From Miniphocaeibacter sp012841535 (GTDB lineage Bacteria; Bacillota; Clostridia; Tissierellales; Peptoniphilaceae): a stretch of DNA of 64,000 nucleotides. A program made the position numbers and the translations under genes. Location: the NCBI RefSeq assembly GCF_049274025.1, contig NZ_JBASRV010000017.1. The stretch is one strand, 5' to 3'. Position 1 is the stretch's first letter. Each line of letters begins with the position of its first letter. Positions 26,250 to 34,949 of the stretch are shown piece after piece. The notes below the pieces were generated by a model. It was not told where the DNA came from. It saw nothing but the letters and a program-made list of their open reading frames with translations, and did no database searches.

Positions 26250-27868
26250 TATTTCTCCTTTTTGGAAATTATTTTATAATAAAGTCCATTTATTAACAGA
26301 CAGGTTAGGATAATTAAACAGGATAAAACCGAAGCTACTCCATATTTACCACTTTGAACTACATCAAATAAAACTAAGGTTATAAGTTTTTGTGCAGGAT
26401 AAACTAAAAATATAATAGAGCCAATTGTTGTCATCGATGATGTAAATCCGTTAACAAAAGTTAAAAACAAACTTTCCTTTGCCATTGGAAGAACTACATC
26501 TTTAAAATCATATAGTCCAAAACCACCTAAATCCTTAACGGAATTAGTAAGTTCCTTGTTAATTTGAGAAACTGTAGTTAAATTGGTTTTAGTTGCAAAG
26601 GGAAGTACCTTAAAAATCAAATTAAGTACTACTATGTAGACTGTTCCTGTTAACTTCAAGGGAGCTTTATTAAAGGCTAAAATATATCCTATTCCAAAGA
26701 AAGTTCCAGGTACTATATAGGGTAGTGTTGCAATAAAGTCTATGAATTTAAAGAACTTTAATTTTCTTATTTGCATATAATATACTATGAATAAACCAAG
26801 AAAACTACTTGTAATACCGGCTATTAAGGAATAAACGATACTTCTTATATAGGTCCTTGTAAAATACTGCTTACTATTAATAAAATGTTCTAAAGTAAAG
26901 TGTTTTTTTCCACCTATGGATTTAGTAAAGGCAGAAATAAAAATTGAGCTATATTGTATTATTAGTATTCCTAAAAATAGAATTGTAATTATTTTAAAAA
27001 TATTAAAGATTAAGCCACTTTTGTTAATTACTATATTATTATCTCCATTGGAAAAACTATTGGTGGAAATATTTTTAAAATTGTTTCTAAAAATAATAAA
27101 TATAATTATTGCAATTGAAAATAGGATTAAATTTACTAAGGCAGATCTATTTATATCCCCTGCAGAAATAATACTTAAGTAGGCTTCTGTAGCTAAAACA
27201 TTATAGGAACCACCTATTATTGCCGGTGTGGAAAAGTCGGCTAAGCTTCTAATAAAAGTCAGCATAAAAACAACTACTATTCCGGACTTTAAATAGGGTA
27301 TAACAATATCGGTTATAATATTATTCGTTTTTGCACCTAGGGACCTTGCACTATTAATTGTTGAAGAGTCCATGGTTTTTAAAATACCAATTAAAATTAA
27401 GGTATTAAGGGATATAAAACCAACACTTTGCATAAATACAATTCCCGGTAAACCATAGGGATTAATTCTTAAGTGCAACAATTCATAGGTAATAAACCCT
27501 CTTCTTCCAAAGAGATTTATATAGGACAAAGAAGAAATAAATGGTGGCGATATTAGGGTTAAAAACAAGGTACCATTTATTATTTTCTTTAGTTTATTCC
27601 CCGATATAAACCAATAAATTGCTATTGCCACAGTTACAGTAGTTGTTAAAACTGCTGTTAATGTAGCCATAAGTAAGGAATTATATATTAATTTTTTTTC
27701 AGTAATAATAAAGTTAAAAAGTTTAGATAAATTTATACTTCCATTTTCAAATAAAGATTCAATAAAAACGGCTATAAAAGGATATAAAATAAATAAAATT
27801 ACCACAATTGAAATTGTTAACATAAGAAATTTATCTAAGGTTTTATTAAATAGTTTTTTATTAAACAT
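26249..27868 (-). CDS. ABC transporter permease, FbpB-like double domain
   Basis: A 539-residue membrane protein with about twelve helices. Two BPD_transp_1 domains are fused in one chain, each with an EAA loop (ARSLGAKTNNIITDIVIPYL in the first half, VKDLGGFGLYDFKDVVLPMA in the second). This layout is typical of FbpB/AfuB-type importers. The start is set at ATG 27868, because GGAG lies 6 nt upstream; an in-frame ATG at 27895 falls within an upstream hairpin. A terminator-like hairpin sits just before its ribosome site (see 27883-27908). Confidence 0.92.
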   Translation of the reverse strand: MFNKKLFNKTLDKFLMLTISIVVILFILYPFIAVFIESLFENGSINLSKLFNFIITEKKLIYNSLLMATLTAVLTTTVTVAIAIYWFISGNKLKKIINGTLFLTLISPPFISSLSYINLFGRRGFITYELLHLRINPYGLPGIVFMQSVGFISLNTLILIGILKTMDSSTINSARSLGAKTNNIITDIVIPYLKSGIVVVFMLTFIRSLADFSTPAIIGGSYNVLATEAYLSIISAGDINRSALVNLILFSIAIIIFIIFRNNFKNISTNSFSNGDNNIVINKSGLIFNIFKIITILFLGILIIQYSSIFISAFTKSIGGKKHFTLEHFINSKQYFTRTYIRSIVYSLIAGITSSFLGLFIVYYMQIRKLKFFKFIDFIATLPYIVPGTFFGIGYILAFNKAPLKLTGTVYIVVLNLIFKVLPFATKTNLTTVSQINKELTNSVKDLGGFGLYDFKDVVLPMAKESLFLTFVNGFTSSMTTIGSIIFLVYPAQKLITLVLFDVVQSGKYGVASVLSCLIILTCLLINGLYYKIISKKEK

Positions 27869-27882
27869 ATATTCTCCAAAAA

Positions 27883-27908
27883 AATAAGATGGCAAAAGCC
27901 ATCTTATT
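27883..27908 (-). terminator. Intra-operon terminator or attenuator
   Basis: On the minus strand AATAAGATGGC pairs perfectly with GCCATCTTATT around a 4-nt loop and is followed by seven T. It lies between the binding-protein stop (27911) and the permease ribosome site (about 27873-27876), so it should reduce read-through into the permease and ATPase genes. Confidence 0.85.
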
Positions 27909-27910
27909 AG

Positions 27911-28990
27911 TTAGTCATTACTTGCCTTACTTCCAGCAATTTCTTTCCATTTATTTAAAATAGCTTCTCTATCAGAGCCAAAAGTTGATAAATCTTCTTT
28001 AATTAATTTATCAGCAGGTAAACCTAAGTCAAAGCCTTTAATTCCAGGTTTTATTATTTGAGCTGAATCTTTTCCGTCTAATTTAGCTAATTCTTCTAAA
28101 TTTTCATCCTCTAACATAAAATCTATAAAAGCTTTAGCAATATCGGCGTTTTCACTTCCCTTAAATACAGCTACTCCTTCCGGAACCCAAGGAATACCAT
28201 CTTCAGGATAAACAACTGTTAAATTATTTTCTTCTGCTAGGTCAAAAGCTGACTTATCTGCAGGAATTATTCCAACAGCAAATTCTCCTTCGGAAGTTTT
28301 TTCTTGAGGATCTTTTCCTCTTTTACCATAAAAGTCTATATTGTTATTTAGTTTTTCAATATATTCCCATCCTTCTTCTTCTCCAAATAAATCAAGTAGT
28401 CCTTTAAGGGCTGCATAATTTGTTCCTGAAATAGAAGGGTCACTCATAATAACTTCACCTTTTAGTTTTTCATTAGTTAAATCTGCCCAAGTTTTAGGAA
28501 TTTCTATATTCTTTTCTTCCATAACATCGTTATTAACTAAAAATCCTACAACAGTAAGGCCCTTTGAGTACCAATATCCTTCAGGATCCTTGTAATTACT
28601 GTCAACTTCCTTAGTTAGTTCTGAATTATGAGCTTCTAATAGTCCGTCATCTTTAGCGTCCATAAAGGCATCAAGACCGCCACCAAACCACAAATCAGCC
28701 ATTGGTGTACCACCTTCAGCTCTTACTTTTGCTAAAACTTCTCCACTGGACATAGACAAAAATTCAACTTTAGAGTTTGTTTCCTTTGCAAATTTATTAA
28801 ATAAATCTACATATGCATCTGAAGTAGTAACAACATTTAAGGTTCTTCCTTCAAAATCTAAAGTTCCCGCTTCTTCACTACTGTTTGTAGTAACTGCACC
28901 TGTTTCTTTATTTGTATCTTTTTGATTACAGGATACTAAAAATAAAGAAAATACTAGTAAAATAATTAAACTTAATTTTGATTTTTTCAT
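27911..28990 (-). CDS. ABC transporter substrate-binding lipoprotein (FbpA/AfuA-like)
   Basis: A 359-residue lipoprotein. The signal peptide ends in the lipobox LVSC with Cys21 as the lipidation site, then a Ser/Thr/Glu-rich linker and a two-lobed type II binding fold. The LWFGGGLDAFMDA and SDPSISGTNYAALK blocks are typical of the FbpA/AfuA/2-aminoethylphosphonate cluster. The adjacent tyrosine pair that binds iron in FbpA is not evident, so iron should not be assumed; hexose phosphates or phosphonates are alternatives. ATG 28990 follows AGGAGG; an in-frame ATG at 29029 has no ribosome site. First gene of the operon. Confidence 0.9.
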   Translation of the reverse strand: MKKSKLSLIILLVFSLFLVSCNQKDTNKETGAVTTNSSEEAGTLDFEGRTLNVVTTSDAYVDLFNKFAKETNSKVEFLSMSSGEVLAKVRAEGGTPMADLWFGGGLDAFMDAKDDGLLEAHNSELTKEVDSNYKDPEGYWYSKGLTVVGFLVNNDVMEEKNIEIPKTWADLTNEKLKGEVIMSDPSISGTNYAALKGLLDLFGEEEGWEYIEKLNNNIDFYGKRGKDPQEKTSEGEFAVGIIPADKSAFDLAEENNLTVVYPEDGIPWVPEGVAVFKGSENADIAKAFIDFMLEDENLEELAKLDGKDSAQIIKPGIKGFDLGLPADKLIKEDLSTFGSDREAILNKWKEIAGSKASND

Positions 28991-29000
28991 AAATCCTCCT

Positions 29001-29650
29001 AAATTAGCTATATAATATAAATTTATCATTAGAGAAAATATAAGTCAATGAAATTTATTAAAAATCTTAAAAAATTATCTAAAAAACTAATTTATAGTAG
29101 TATTATCAAATATTATGAAAAATAAAATACATAATATTTTTTTTAAAAAAATCTTTATGATACAATATTATACAAGAATAAAAATTAAGTAGGTGATGTA
29201 ATAAGGGTTTAGGCAGACAAATTTATAGGTTTTATTATTTTTATTGCCTGTGACATAAATATATATTTAAAAAAATATTTTGCTACTTTACAATATTAAA
29301 TTTATTAGTAAAGTAGGTAGTTATTAAATAAAATATTATTAGTATAGAGCTATTTAAAGTTTAAATTCTTAGTTTTAATTAAAGGATTTCCAGTTAATTT
29401 TTAATCTTATATCTTAGAGTGGTTTTTATTTCATTATTTCGGAAAATAATTTATGTTCATAAGCAATCTTAAATACTTATAATTGAAGTGTTTTTTATAT
29501 TATTTATTATAGTGGGTTTTAAATTTTTTTATATCTATTAACTTATAAAAGTAATTTAAAATATAAAATTCATTATGTCTAAATTTGTAATTAAAAACAA
29601 TATCTACATTAGATTTTATATTCAAAATTAATATAGAGAGAGGGTGACAA
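29001..29650 (+). other. 650-nt non-coding leader region before the DUF1538 gene
   Basis: No supported gene lies here. A TACAAT-like -10 (about 29161-29166) and poly-A/T tracts suggest transcription starting near 29175, leaving a leader of roughly 470 nt. Inside it CTACTTTAC (29283-29291) pairs with GTAAAGTAG (29308-29316), and AGGCA/TGCCT may pair around 29212-29252. I cannot match it to a riboswitch class. A structured regulatory RNA is possible but unproven. Confidence 0.4.
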
Positions 29651-31135
29651 ATGAAAGTTTTATTAGATAAATTCAAAGAGGTTTCTTTTTCTGTACTACC
29701 AATTACATTAATAGTTGTTGTTTTGAATTTTACAGTGGCACCGGTAGAAATGGATTTATTTTTAAGGTTTTTGTTAGGAGCATTTATAATAATTATAGGT
29801 TTAGCTGTTTTTTTATGGGGTGCGGAAATTGGTATTTCAGCTATAGGTACTTTAATGGGAGAGTATGTTGCTAAATCAAAGAGTATAAAAAAGGTATTCA
29901 TAATAGGTTTCGTTCTAGGTTTTTTAATAACAGTAGCAGAACCGGACCTATTGATTTTAGCAAATCAAGTTTCATCGGCAATGGGTGGAGCAATAGCTCC
30001 AAACCTAATAGTTGGAGTTGTATCTGTTGGAGTAGGAGTTTTAGTAGCAGCAGGATTTTTAAGAATATTATTTAATGTAAAGTTCAGTAGGGCATTTGCA
30101 GTAATATATGGAGTAATATTTTTAATATTTGCCTTTGTATCTGAAGAATTCCAAGCAATTGCTTTTGATGCATCAGGAGCAACAACAGGAGCTATGACAA
30201 CTCCCTTCATTTTAGCCATGGGTTTAGGGGTTTCAAAACTCAAAGGTTCAAATGCAGGGGAAGAGGACAGCTTTGGTTTAGTAGGAATGGCATCAGCAGG
30301 ACCTATTCTTGCAGTTATGATAATGAGTTTGGTTTTTGGTGCTGATAAAATTCAAGGTACAGCTGAGGTTTTTGAACCTACCAGGGGGATTTTTGGACCT
30401 ATTGTAGAGATTTTAGGAAGTACTTTCCTAGAGTCCCTAGTAGCACTTCTACCTATTACATTGTTATTTATAGTCTTTAATTTTGTAATTTTTAAATTAA
30501 GAAAAAGAGAATTTCTTAGAATTATGATAGGAATGATATACACCTACCTAGGTTTGGTTCTCTTTTTAACAGGTGTTAATGCAGGATTTTTAGATGTTGC
30601 AAGGCTTATAGGATCAAAAGTAGCAGGACTAGACAATGTTTTAATATTTCCTTTACTAGGACTTGTTATAGGAATGGTTGTTGTATTAGCAGAACCGGCA
30701 GTATATGTATTATCAAATCAAGTAGAAGAAGTAACAACAGGTTATATTCCTAGAAAGCTTATACTAGCTACCTTATCTATAGGAGTATCCTTAGCGGTAT
30801 TTTTATCTACATTAAGAATAATAATTCCTGAATTAAAAATTTGGATGATTTTAGTTCCAGGGTTTATAATAGCTATAATACTTAGTTTTTTTGTTCCTCC
30901 ATTATTTGTAGGTATAGCCTTTGACTCAGGAGGAGTAGCGTCAGGACCAATGACTGCAACTTTTGTTCTAGCATTTACTCAAGGAGCAGCTGATATGATA
31001 CCTACAGCAGATGTTTTAAGAGATGGTTTTGGAGTAATAGCCATGGTTGCCATGGTACCAATAATAGCAATAATGATACTAGGTTTATTATTTAAATTCA
31101 AAACCAAGAAAGAGGGTGTAGAAAGTGTACAATAA
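29651..31135 (+). CDS. DUF1538 family membrane protein
   Basis: A 494-residue protein with about 12-14 hydrophobic helices. Two homologous halves are visible: each carries an AEP-type motif (VAEPDLLILANQVSSAMGG near 97-115 and VLAEPAVYVLSNQVEEVTTG near 347-366) and a later SGGVASGPMTATF / ASGATTGAMTTPF motif. This inverted or direct internal duplication with conserved Gly/Ala/Glu-Pro motifs is typical of transporters. The substrate is unknown. It is followed by an overlapping gene for a tandem PII-like protein, suggesting the membrane protein is gated by a soluble signal sensor. GAGGG precedes ATG 29651. Confidence 0.85.
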   Translation: MKVLLDKFKEVSFSVLPITLIVVVLNFTVAPVEMDLFLRFLLGAFIIIIGLAVFLWGAEIGISAIGTLMGEYVAKSKSIKKVFIIGFVLGFLITVAEPDLLILANQVSSAMGGAIAPNLIVGVVSVGVGVLVAAGFLRILFNVKFSRAFAVIYGVIFLIFAFVSEEFQAIAFDASGATTGAMTTPFILAMGLGVSKLKGSNAGEEDSFGLVGMASAGPILAVMIMSLVFGADKIQGTAEVFEPTRGIFGPIVEILGSTFLESLVALLPITLLFIVFNFVIFKLRKREFLRIMIGMIYTYLGLVLFLTGVNAGFLDVARLIGSKVAGLDNVLIFPLLGLVIGMVVVLAEPAVYVLSNQVEEVTTGYIPRKLILATLSIGVSLAVFLSTLRIIIPELKIWMILVPGFIIAIILSFFVPPLFVGIAFDSGGVASGPMTATFVLAFTQGAADMIPTADVLRDGFGVIAMVAMVPIIAIMILGLLFKFKTKKEGVESVQ

Positions 31136-31784
31136 AGATATTTCATATAGTGCCTTTTTCGTAGTAGTAGATAAGGGAAAAGCTAGTAAAATATTAGAAG
31201 AATCAAAAAAAATAGGAGTAAAAGGTGGAACCATAGTTTATGGTACAGGAACAGCAAGTGGTGGACTATTACATTTATTAGAATTATACGAAATAAAAAA
31301 AGAAATTCTAATGATGGTAATACCAAATGATTTAGCGGATAAACTTTTTAATCTATTAAAAGAAGTTTTTCATTTTGAAAAACCAAATAAGGGAATTGCT
31401 TTCAATATACTTTTAAAAGATGTAATGGGAAATGTTTGTGAAGAAAATATAGCTAATATTACTAATAGGAGTGAAAAAATGGATTACGAAGCAGTATTTG
31501 TAATAGTAGAAAGAGGAAATGCTGATGATGTAATAGAATCTGCAGAAAAATCCGGAGCAAGAGGTGCAACGGTAATACATGGACGAGGTTCAGGTATACA
31601 TGAAAAAGGTTCATTATTTAATATAGTAATAGAGCCTGAGAAAGAAATAGTATTTATGCTTGTTGAATCCAGTAAAACAAATACAATTGTAGGTAGAATA
31701 AAAGAAGATTTAGAAATAGATAAACCAGGAAAGGGAATTATCTTTGTAATGAATGTAGAAGATGCTATTGGTTTAGTAGAATAA
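31125..31784 (+). CDS. Tandem PII-like signalling protein
   Basis: A 219-residue protein made of two PII/GlnB-like ferredoxin-fold domains, about 1-105 and 119-219. Each has an opening strand (FFVVVDKGKA, VFVIVERGNA), a small-loop motif (GVKGGTIVYGTG, GARGATVIHGRG) and a closing KPNKGI / KPGKGI strand that in PII proteins lines the nucleotide site. The T-loops are very short and lack the uridylylated tyrosine. The fusion would form a pseudo-hexameric ring or trimer of dimers. The start is GTG 31125, 11 nt inside the DUF1538 gene, with AGAGGGTG upstream; the overlap implies fixed stoichiometry with the membrane protein. Confidence 0.8.
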   Translation: MYNKDISYSAFFVVVDKGKASKILEESKKIGVKGGTIVYGTGTASGGLLHLLELYEIKKEILMMVIPNDLADKLFNLLKEVFHFEKPNKGIAFNILLKDVMGNVCEENIANITNRSEKMDYEAVFVIVERGNADDVIESAEKSGARGATVIHGRGSGIHEKGSLFNIVIEPEKEIVFMLVESSKTNTIVGRIKEDLEIDKPGKGIIFVMNVEDAIGLVE

Positions 31785-31787
31785 AAG

Positions 31788-31819
31788 AAAATGGATATGC
31801 CATGCATATCCATTTTTTA
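31788..31819. terminator. Bidirectional terminator
   Basis: ATGGATATGC and GCATATCCAT pair perfectly around CAT, with an A-run on the left and TTTTTT on the right, between converging genes. Confidence 0.88.
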
Positions 31820-31825
31820 AATTAA

Positions 31826-32236
31826 CTATGATTTTTTTCTTTTTTCAATATAGGATAAAATTAGAGATATTGTAAAGGCAACAAAGGCCAGTATTAATAG
31901 AACATAGATTACATAATCAAAGGTATCAAATTTCTCAAAGACGAGTTTGTGACTTTTTTCAACAACAATATATAAACAGAATATAGCCAGTACTACAGAT
32001 TCTGCAAAATCCTTTGATGGAACTAATTTTGTAGTCTTACTTTTTTTAAGTATTCTAATACTATAAATTCCATAAATTAAACCTAGTCCGGTAAGTATTA
32101 GGGCTACAATATAAAAAATCATTTGATTAAATTGACTAGTAGAAAAAACAAAATAAATAGATTCTACTAAACTTATAACAAATAAAATAGAAAATACTAT
32201 TAACAATCCTAGCTTAACTTCTTTTTTCTTTTCCAT
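31826..32236 (-). CDS. Small four-helix membrane protein, unknown function
   Basis: A 136-residue protein with four predicted membrane helices (about 8-30, 38-58, 77-94 and 107-128), short loops and charged ends (MEKKKEVK and YIEKRKKS). I do not recognise a family. AAAGGA is upstream of ATG 32236, and a strong terminator is shared with the PII-like gene, so the gene looks real. Its upstream region holds one copy of a 36-bp repeat found again at 35.26 kb. Confidence 0.7.
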   Translation of the reverse strand: MEKKKEVKLGLLIVFSILFVISLVESIYFVFSTSQFNQMIFYIVALILTGLGLIYGIYSIRILKKSKTTKLVPSKDFAESVVLAIFCLYIVVEKSHKLVFEKFDTFDYVIYVLLILAFVAFTISLILSYIEKRKKS

Positions 32237-32293
32237 TACAATCCTTTCTTTAAATAAAACAAATATTTAACAATGCTACTGATTTTTACTCTA

Positions 32294-32329
32294 TATTATT
32301 TTATAGATGAAGTCAATATTTTTTTGTTT
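32294..32329. repeat. 36-bp imperfect direct repeat, copy 1
   Basis: This segment is identical at 33 of 36 positions to 35256-35291. Core shared by both copies: CAATATTTTTTTGTTT preceded by ATAGATGA. The two copies bracket the DUF3100/M20 operon. On the minus strand it includes TTGACT, which may serve as -35 of the 136-residue protein gene. Confidence 0.75.
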
Positions 32330-32352
32330 GTAACTTTAAAATCATTATTAAT

Positions 32353-32384
32353 AAAAAAACTCCAACTATTTTATGTTGGAGTTT
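32353..32384 (-). terminator. Terminator of the M20/DUF3100 operon
   Basis: AAACTCCAAC and GTTGGAGTTT pair perfectly and on the minus strand are followed by seven T, 19 nt past the last stop codon of the operon. Confidence 0.88.
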
Positions 32385-32402
32385 AAAAAACAAATATTTA
32401 TT

Positions 32403-32882
32403 TTAACTTCCGGATATAAGTAATCCGATTTGAGCTAGAATAGCTGAGCCTAAATAGGTACCTATAAATACAAAAACAGCAACTATAGCTATTTTCCAAG
32501 AGGATTTAGAAAGATCCTTTAAACTGTTGGCTACTGAAACACCGGCAAAAGCCAATATAGGTGTTGTTATAGAAAGAAAATCTACACCGTTAATAGCGTT
32601 AACAAAAAAGTCGGATATTAAACAACATATAAAAGAAACTACAGAAACCCAACCTAAAATAGGGAAATCCGCTAATATTTTTATATTTGTCTTTTTTACT
32701 AAATTGGAAATTATAACTCCTAAGAAAGAAAATAACCATAAAACTCCCAAACCTATAAAGGTTTGACTAGTAATAGGAGTAGCATCTTTTTTGAAAAGTA
32801 ACTTTATCCATTGGGTAAACAATATTAAGCAAGCACTTAATATTAAAATTGTTCCCGCTTTTATATATTCTTTTTTTGTCAT
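32403..32882 (-). CDS. Small membrane partner of the DUF3100 protein
   Basis: A 159-residue hydrophobic protein with about five helices (start KAGTILILSACLILFTQWI; end IAIVAVFVFIGTYLGSAILA). I do not recognise a named family. Its ATG shares one base with the stop codon of the DUF3100 gene (TAATG), so the two are translated together and probably form one transporter complex. It is the last gene of the M20-DUF3100-membrane protein operon and is followed by a strong terminator. Confidence 0.75.
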   Translation of the reverse strand: MTKKEYIKAGTILILSACLILFTQWIKLLFKKDATPITSQTFIGLGVLWLFSFLGVIISNLVKKTNIKILADFPILGWVSVVSFICCLISDFFVNAINGVDFLSITTPILAFAGVSVANSLKDLSKSSWKIAIVAVFVFIGTYLGSAILAQIGLLISGS

Positions 32883-33694
32883 TATTTATCCCCCTTATTT
32901 CTAGTTAGGAAATTATACATTTTACGTTGAAGAGGTACTGCTAAAAATACCATTGTATATGTACCTAAAAAACTTGTTAGTAATTGACTGGCAGCTGCAT
33001 AAGAACGAATAACTTCAGCATTATCAGGTAAAACAGCAACTAAAGCTGAAGATGAAGCAGCCATCATACTTGCAGATCCAACACCGGAACTCATAGCTAA
33101 GGCCCTATAGTCAAAATTAAGGGATAGTAGTACTGGAGCAAATATACTAAAGAAGATAGAACCAAAAATAGTTCCTATTAAGTATAATGTTAATACTCCT
33201 CTGCCTTCTGGTGAGTCTAGTGTATATTTTTCAGAAATATAGGCTAACTCCCCTTCCCTTCCCAGTCCTAATGTAGAGCCAATTGCTTCTCTTCTAAGGC
33301 CTAGTAGGATGGCAACGGGAAGTCCTAAGACTACAGTACCTAGATTTCCTAATTCCTGTAGTAAAAATACCCAGCCTAATTTTAATATTTCTCTAATTTG
33401 AGGAGCAACATCTGCACCGTATCGAGCCATTAGAGGCAACATAATAAAAAGTAAATATTTACTTGAAAATTCTATATTATTATTGGTGTATATTTTTTTT
33501 AGTATACCCTTTCTTATTTTAGGAATACCTAAAATCATAGCTATAGTAACTGCAAAAACCAAAGGTAAAATGCTAATTGTAACTTTTCCCAGCACTATTG
33601 TTTGTTTACCAATACCTTCAGCTATAACAATAACTATTAAGACAAAGGCAATTAAAATAGCTAAATCCTTAAATGTTTTTTTATCCTTTTTCAT
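32882..33694 (-). CDS. DUF3100 family membrane protein (putative transporter)
   Basis: A 270-residue protein with about eight helices and two Gly/Ser-rich re-entrant-like stretches (LPLMARYGADVAPQI and MSSGVGSASMMAASSSALVA), which fit a transporter core. The family has no established function. ATG 33694 is chosen because AAAGGAG lies 6 nt upstream; an in-frame ATG at 33718 has no such site. The ribosome site overlaps the M20 stop, so expression is coupled to the hydrolase. It probably imports the peptide or acyl-amino acid that the M20 enzyme cleaves, though this is inference. Confidence 0.78.
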   Translation of the reverse strand: MKKDKKTFKDLAILIAFVLIVIVIAEGIGKQTIVLGKVTISILPLVFAVTIAMILGIPKIRKGILKKIYTNNNIEFSSKYLLFIMLPLMARYGADVAPQIREILKLGWVFLLQELGNLGTVVLGLPVAILLGLRREAIGSTLGLGREGELAYISEKYTLDSPEGRGVLTLYLIGTIFGSIFFSIFAPVLLSLNFDYRALAMSSGVGSASMMAASSSALVAVLPDNAEVIRSYAAASQLLTSFLGTYTMVFLAVPLQRKMYNFLTRNKGDK

Positions 33695-33704
33695 ACAAAC
33701 TCCT

Positions 33705-34949
33705 TTATATTTCATCAATTAATTTTTTATATTCATTATATGTTCTTTTATATAATTTGCTAGGGTCAATATTTCCATTTAAGTTTTCAAATAATCTTTC
33801 TAAATATTTTGGAAAGGTATTTAGAACAAAATTTTCATCGTCTAACTTAAAATCGTCTCCATGAATAGTTCCCTTAAAACCACCATAGCTTATTTGAGCA
33901 CAAGGCATAATATAGGACAAATCTCCAATATCTCCAGCTGCTGCAATATCTCCCCTGTCATCAATTAATGCTAAAGTATCTGAAAACTCATTATATGTAT
34001 CCATGGCAAAAGAACTTAAATAATCATTTTGTACAAAAGGTAAATAGCCCATATCCGTTTCTATGGTAACGGTACCACCAAGGGAGTAGGCAGAGCCTTC
34101 TGCAATTCTATCGAGCTTTTTAGACATTTCCTTCATATATGGAATGGTTTTACAACGTAAATCTGTTCCTATTTTCACTTCATTAGGAATAACATTTGTT
34201 GACATATCTGCGTCCATAATAATAGGGTTTATTCTAATGGATTGGGTGTCAATAAATTGTTGTCTACTTAATCCAACTCCAACATTAAATAAGGTAGACA
34301 TACTATAGGCATTAACTCCACTAAAAGGGTCAAATCCTGCATGGGATGTTTTACCTTCAAAAGTATAATACTTATACATAAAGCCGGCTAAGTTACAATA
34401 TAATTCAATTGTAGGTTTGTCAAAGTCCTCTCCAATTGAATGTACACAATAAACAGCATCAATATCATCAAAAATACCTAGACGCATAGCTTCAGCCTTT
34501 CCACCTAAATGAACGATTTCACCTTTCTCAACAAGTTCTTTACGGTAAGGCAAATCTACATATTCTTCAGCTGGAATGAATATAAAGCAGAGATTATAGT
34601 CCCAGTTTTTATATTTCTCATTTGTAATAAGTCTTTGATATAGAGCCAGAGCAACGGTTATTTGTGTAAAATGTCCACAGTTATGGGCAGCACCTGTTTC
34701 TGGATCAGCATTAAAATGAGAAGGAGCATAAACAGCGTCAAGTTCAGCTAAAAAACAAATAGTTTTATTCTTATCCCTAGACAGATAGGTTTTAATTCCC
34801 GTTTTAGAGAAAATTTCAATATCAGCATTGGGATTTAAAAACTTAAGTTCATCTTGAACTTTTTTAGAAGTTTTAAATTCTTTAAATCCCAGTTCAGGAT
34901 TGTTAAATAAATCTTCTGTTAATTCTGTAATTCTTTTAAAATAATCCAT
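33705..34949 (-). CDS. M20 family amidohydrolase
   Basis: A 414-residue zinc amidohydrolase of the AbgB/hippurate-hydrolase-like M20 branch. Visible metal-site motifs are the AHNCGHFTQ block (about 88-96), FIPAEEYVDLP (catalytic Glu pair) and VYCVHSIGED, with HAGFDPFSG marking the dimerisation-domain contact and GTIHGDDFKLDDEN near the C-terminus. Such enzymes split N-acyl or aminobenzoyl-glutamate amides. AGGAGG precedes ATG 34949. First gene of the operon with the DUF3100 protein and its small partner. Confidence 0.88.
   Translation of the reverse strand: MDYFKRITELTEDLFNNPELGFKEFKTSKKVQDELKFLNPNADIEIFSKTGIKTYLSRDKNKTICFLAELDAVYAPSHFNADPETGAAHNCGHFTQITVALALYQRLITNEKYKNWDYNLCFIFIPAEEYVDLPYRKELVEKGEIVHLGGKAEAMRLGIFDDIDAVYCVHSIGEDFDKPTIELYCNLAGFMYKYYTFEGKTSHAGFDPFSGVNAYSMSTLFNVGVGLSRQQFIDTQSIRINPIIMDADMSTNVIPNEVKIGTDLRCKTIPYMKEMSKKLDRIAEGSAYSLGGTVTIETDMGYLPFVQNDYLSSFAMDTYNEFSDTLALIDDRGDIAAAGDIGDLSYIMPCAQISYGGFKGTIHGDDFKLDDENFVLNTFPKYLERLFENLNGNIDPSKLYKRTYNEYKKLIDEI

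Noticed and set aside
27911..28990. Assignment of the ABC importer as a definite iron(III) transporter
   Set aside because: The tyrosine pair used by FbpA for iron is not evident, so only the broader family is claimed.
29048..29125. 25-codon lysine-rich open frame in the leader region
   Set aside because: No ribosome site is present before ATG 29048 and the composition is that of AT-rich noise.
29500..29901. 133-codon minus-strand open frame across the start of the DUF1538 gene
   Set aside because: It runs antisense to a well-supported membrane-protein gene and has no ribosome site or family features.
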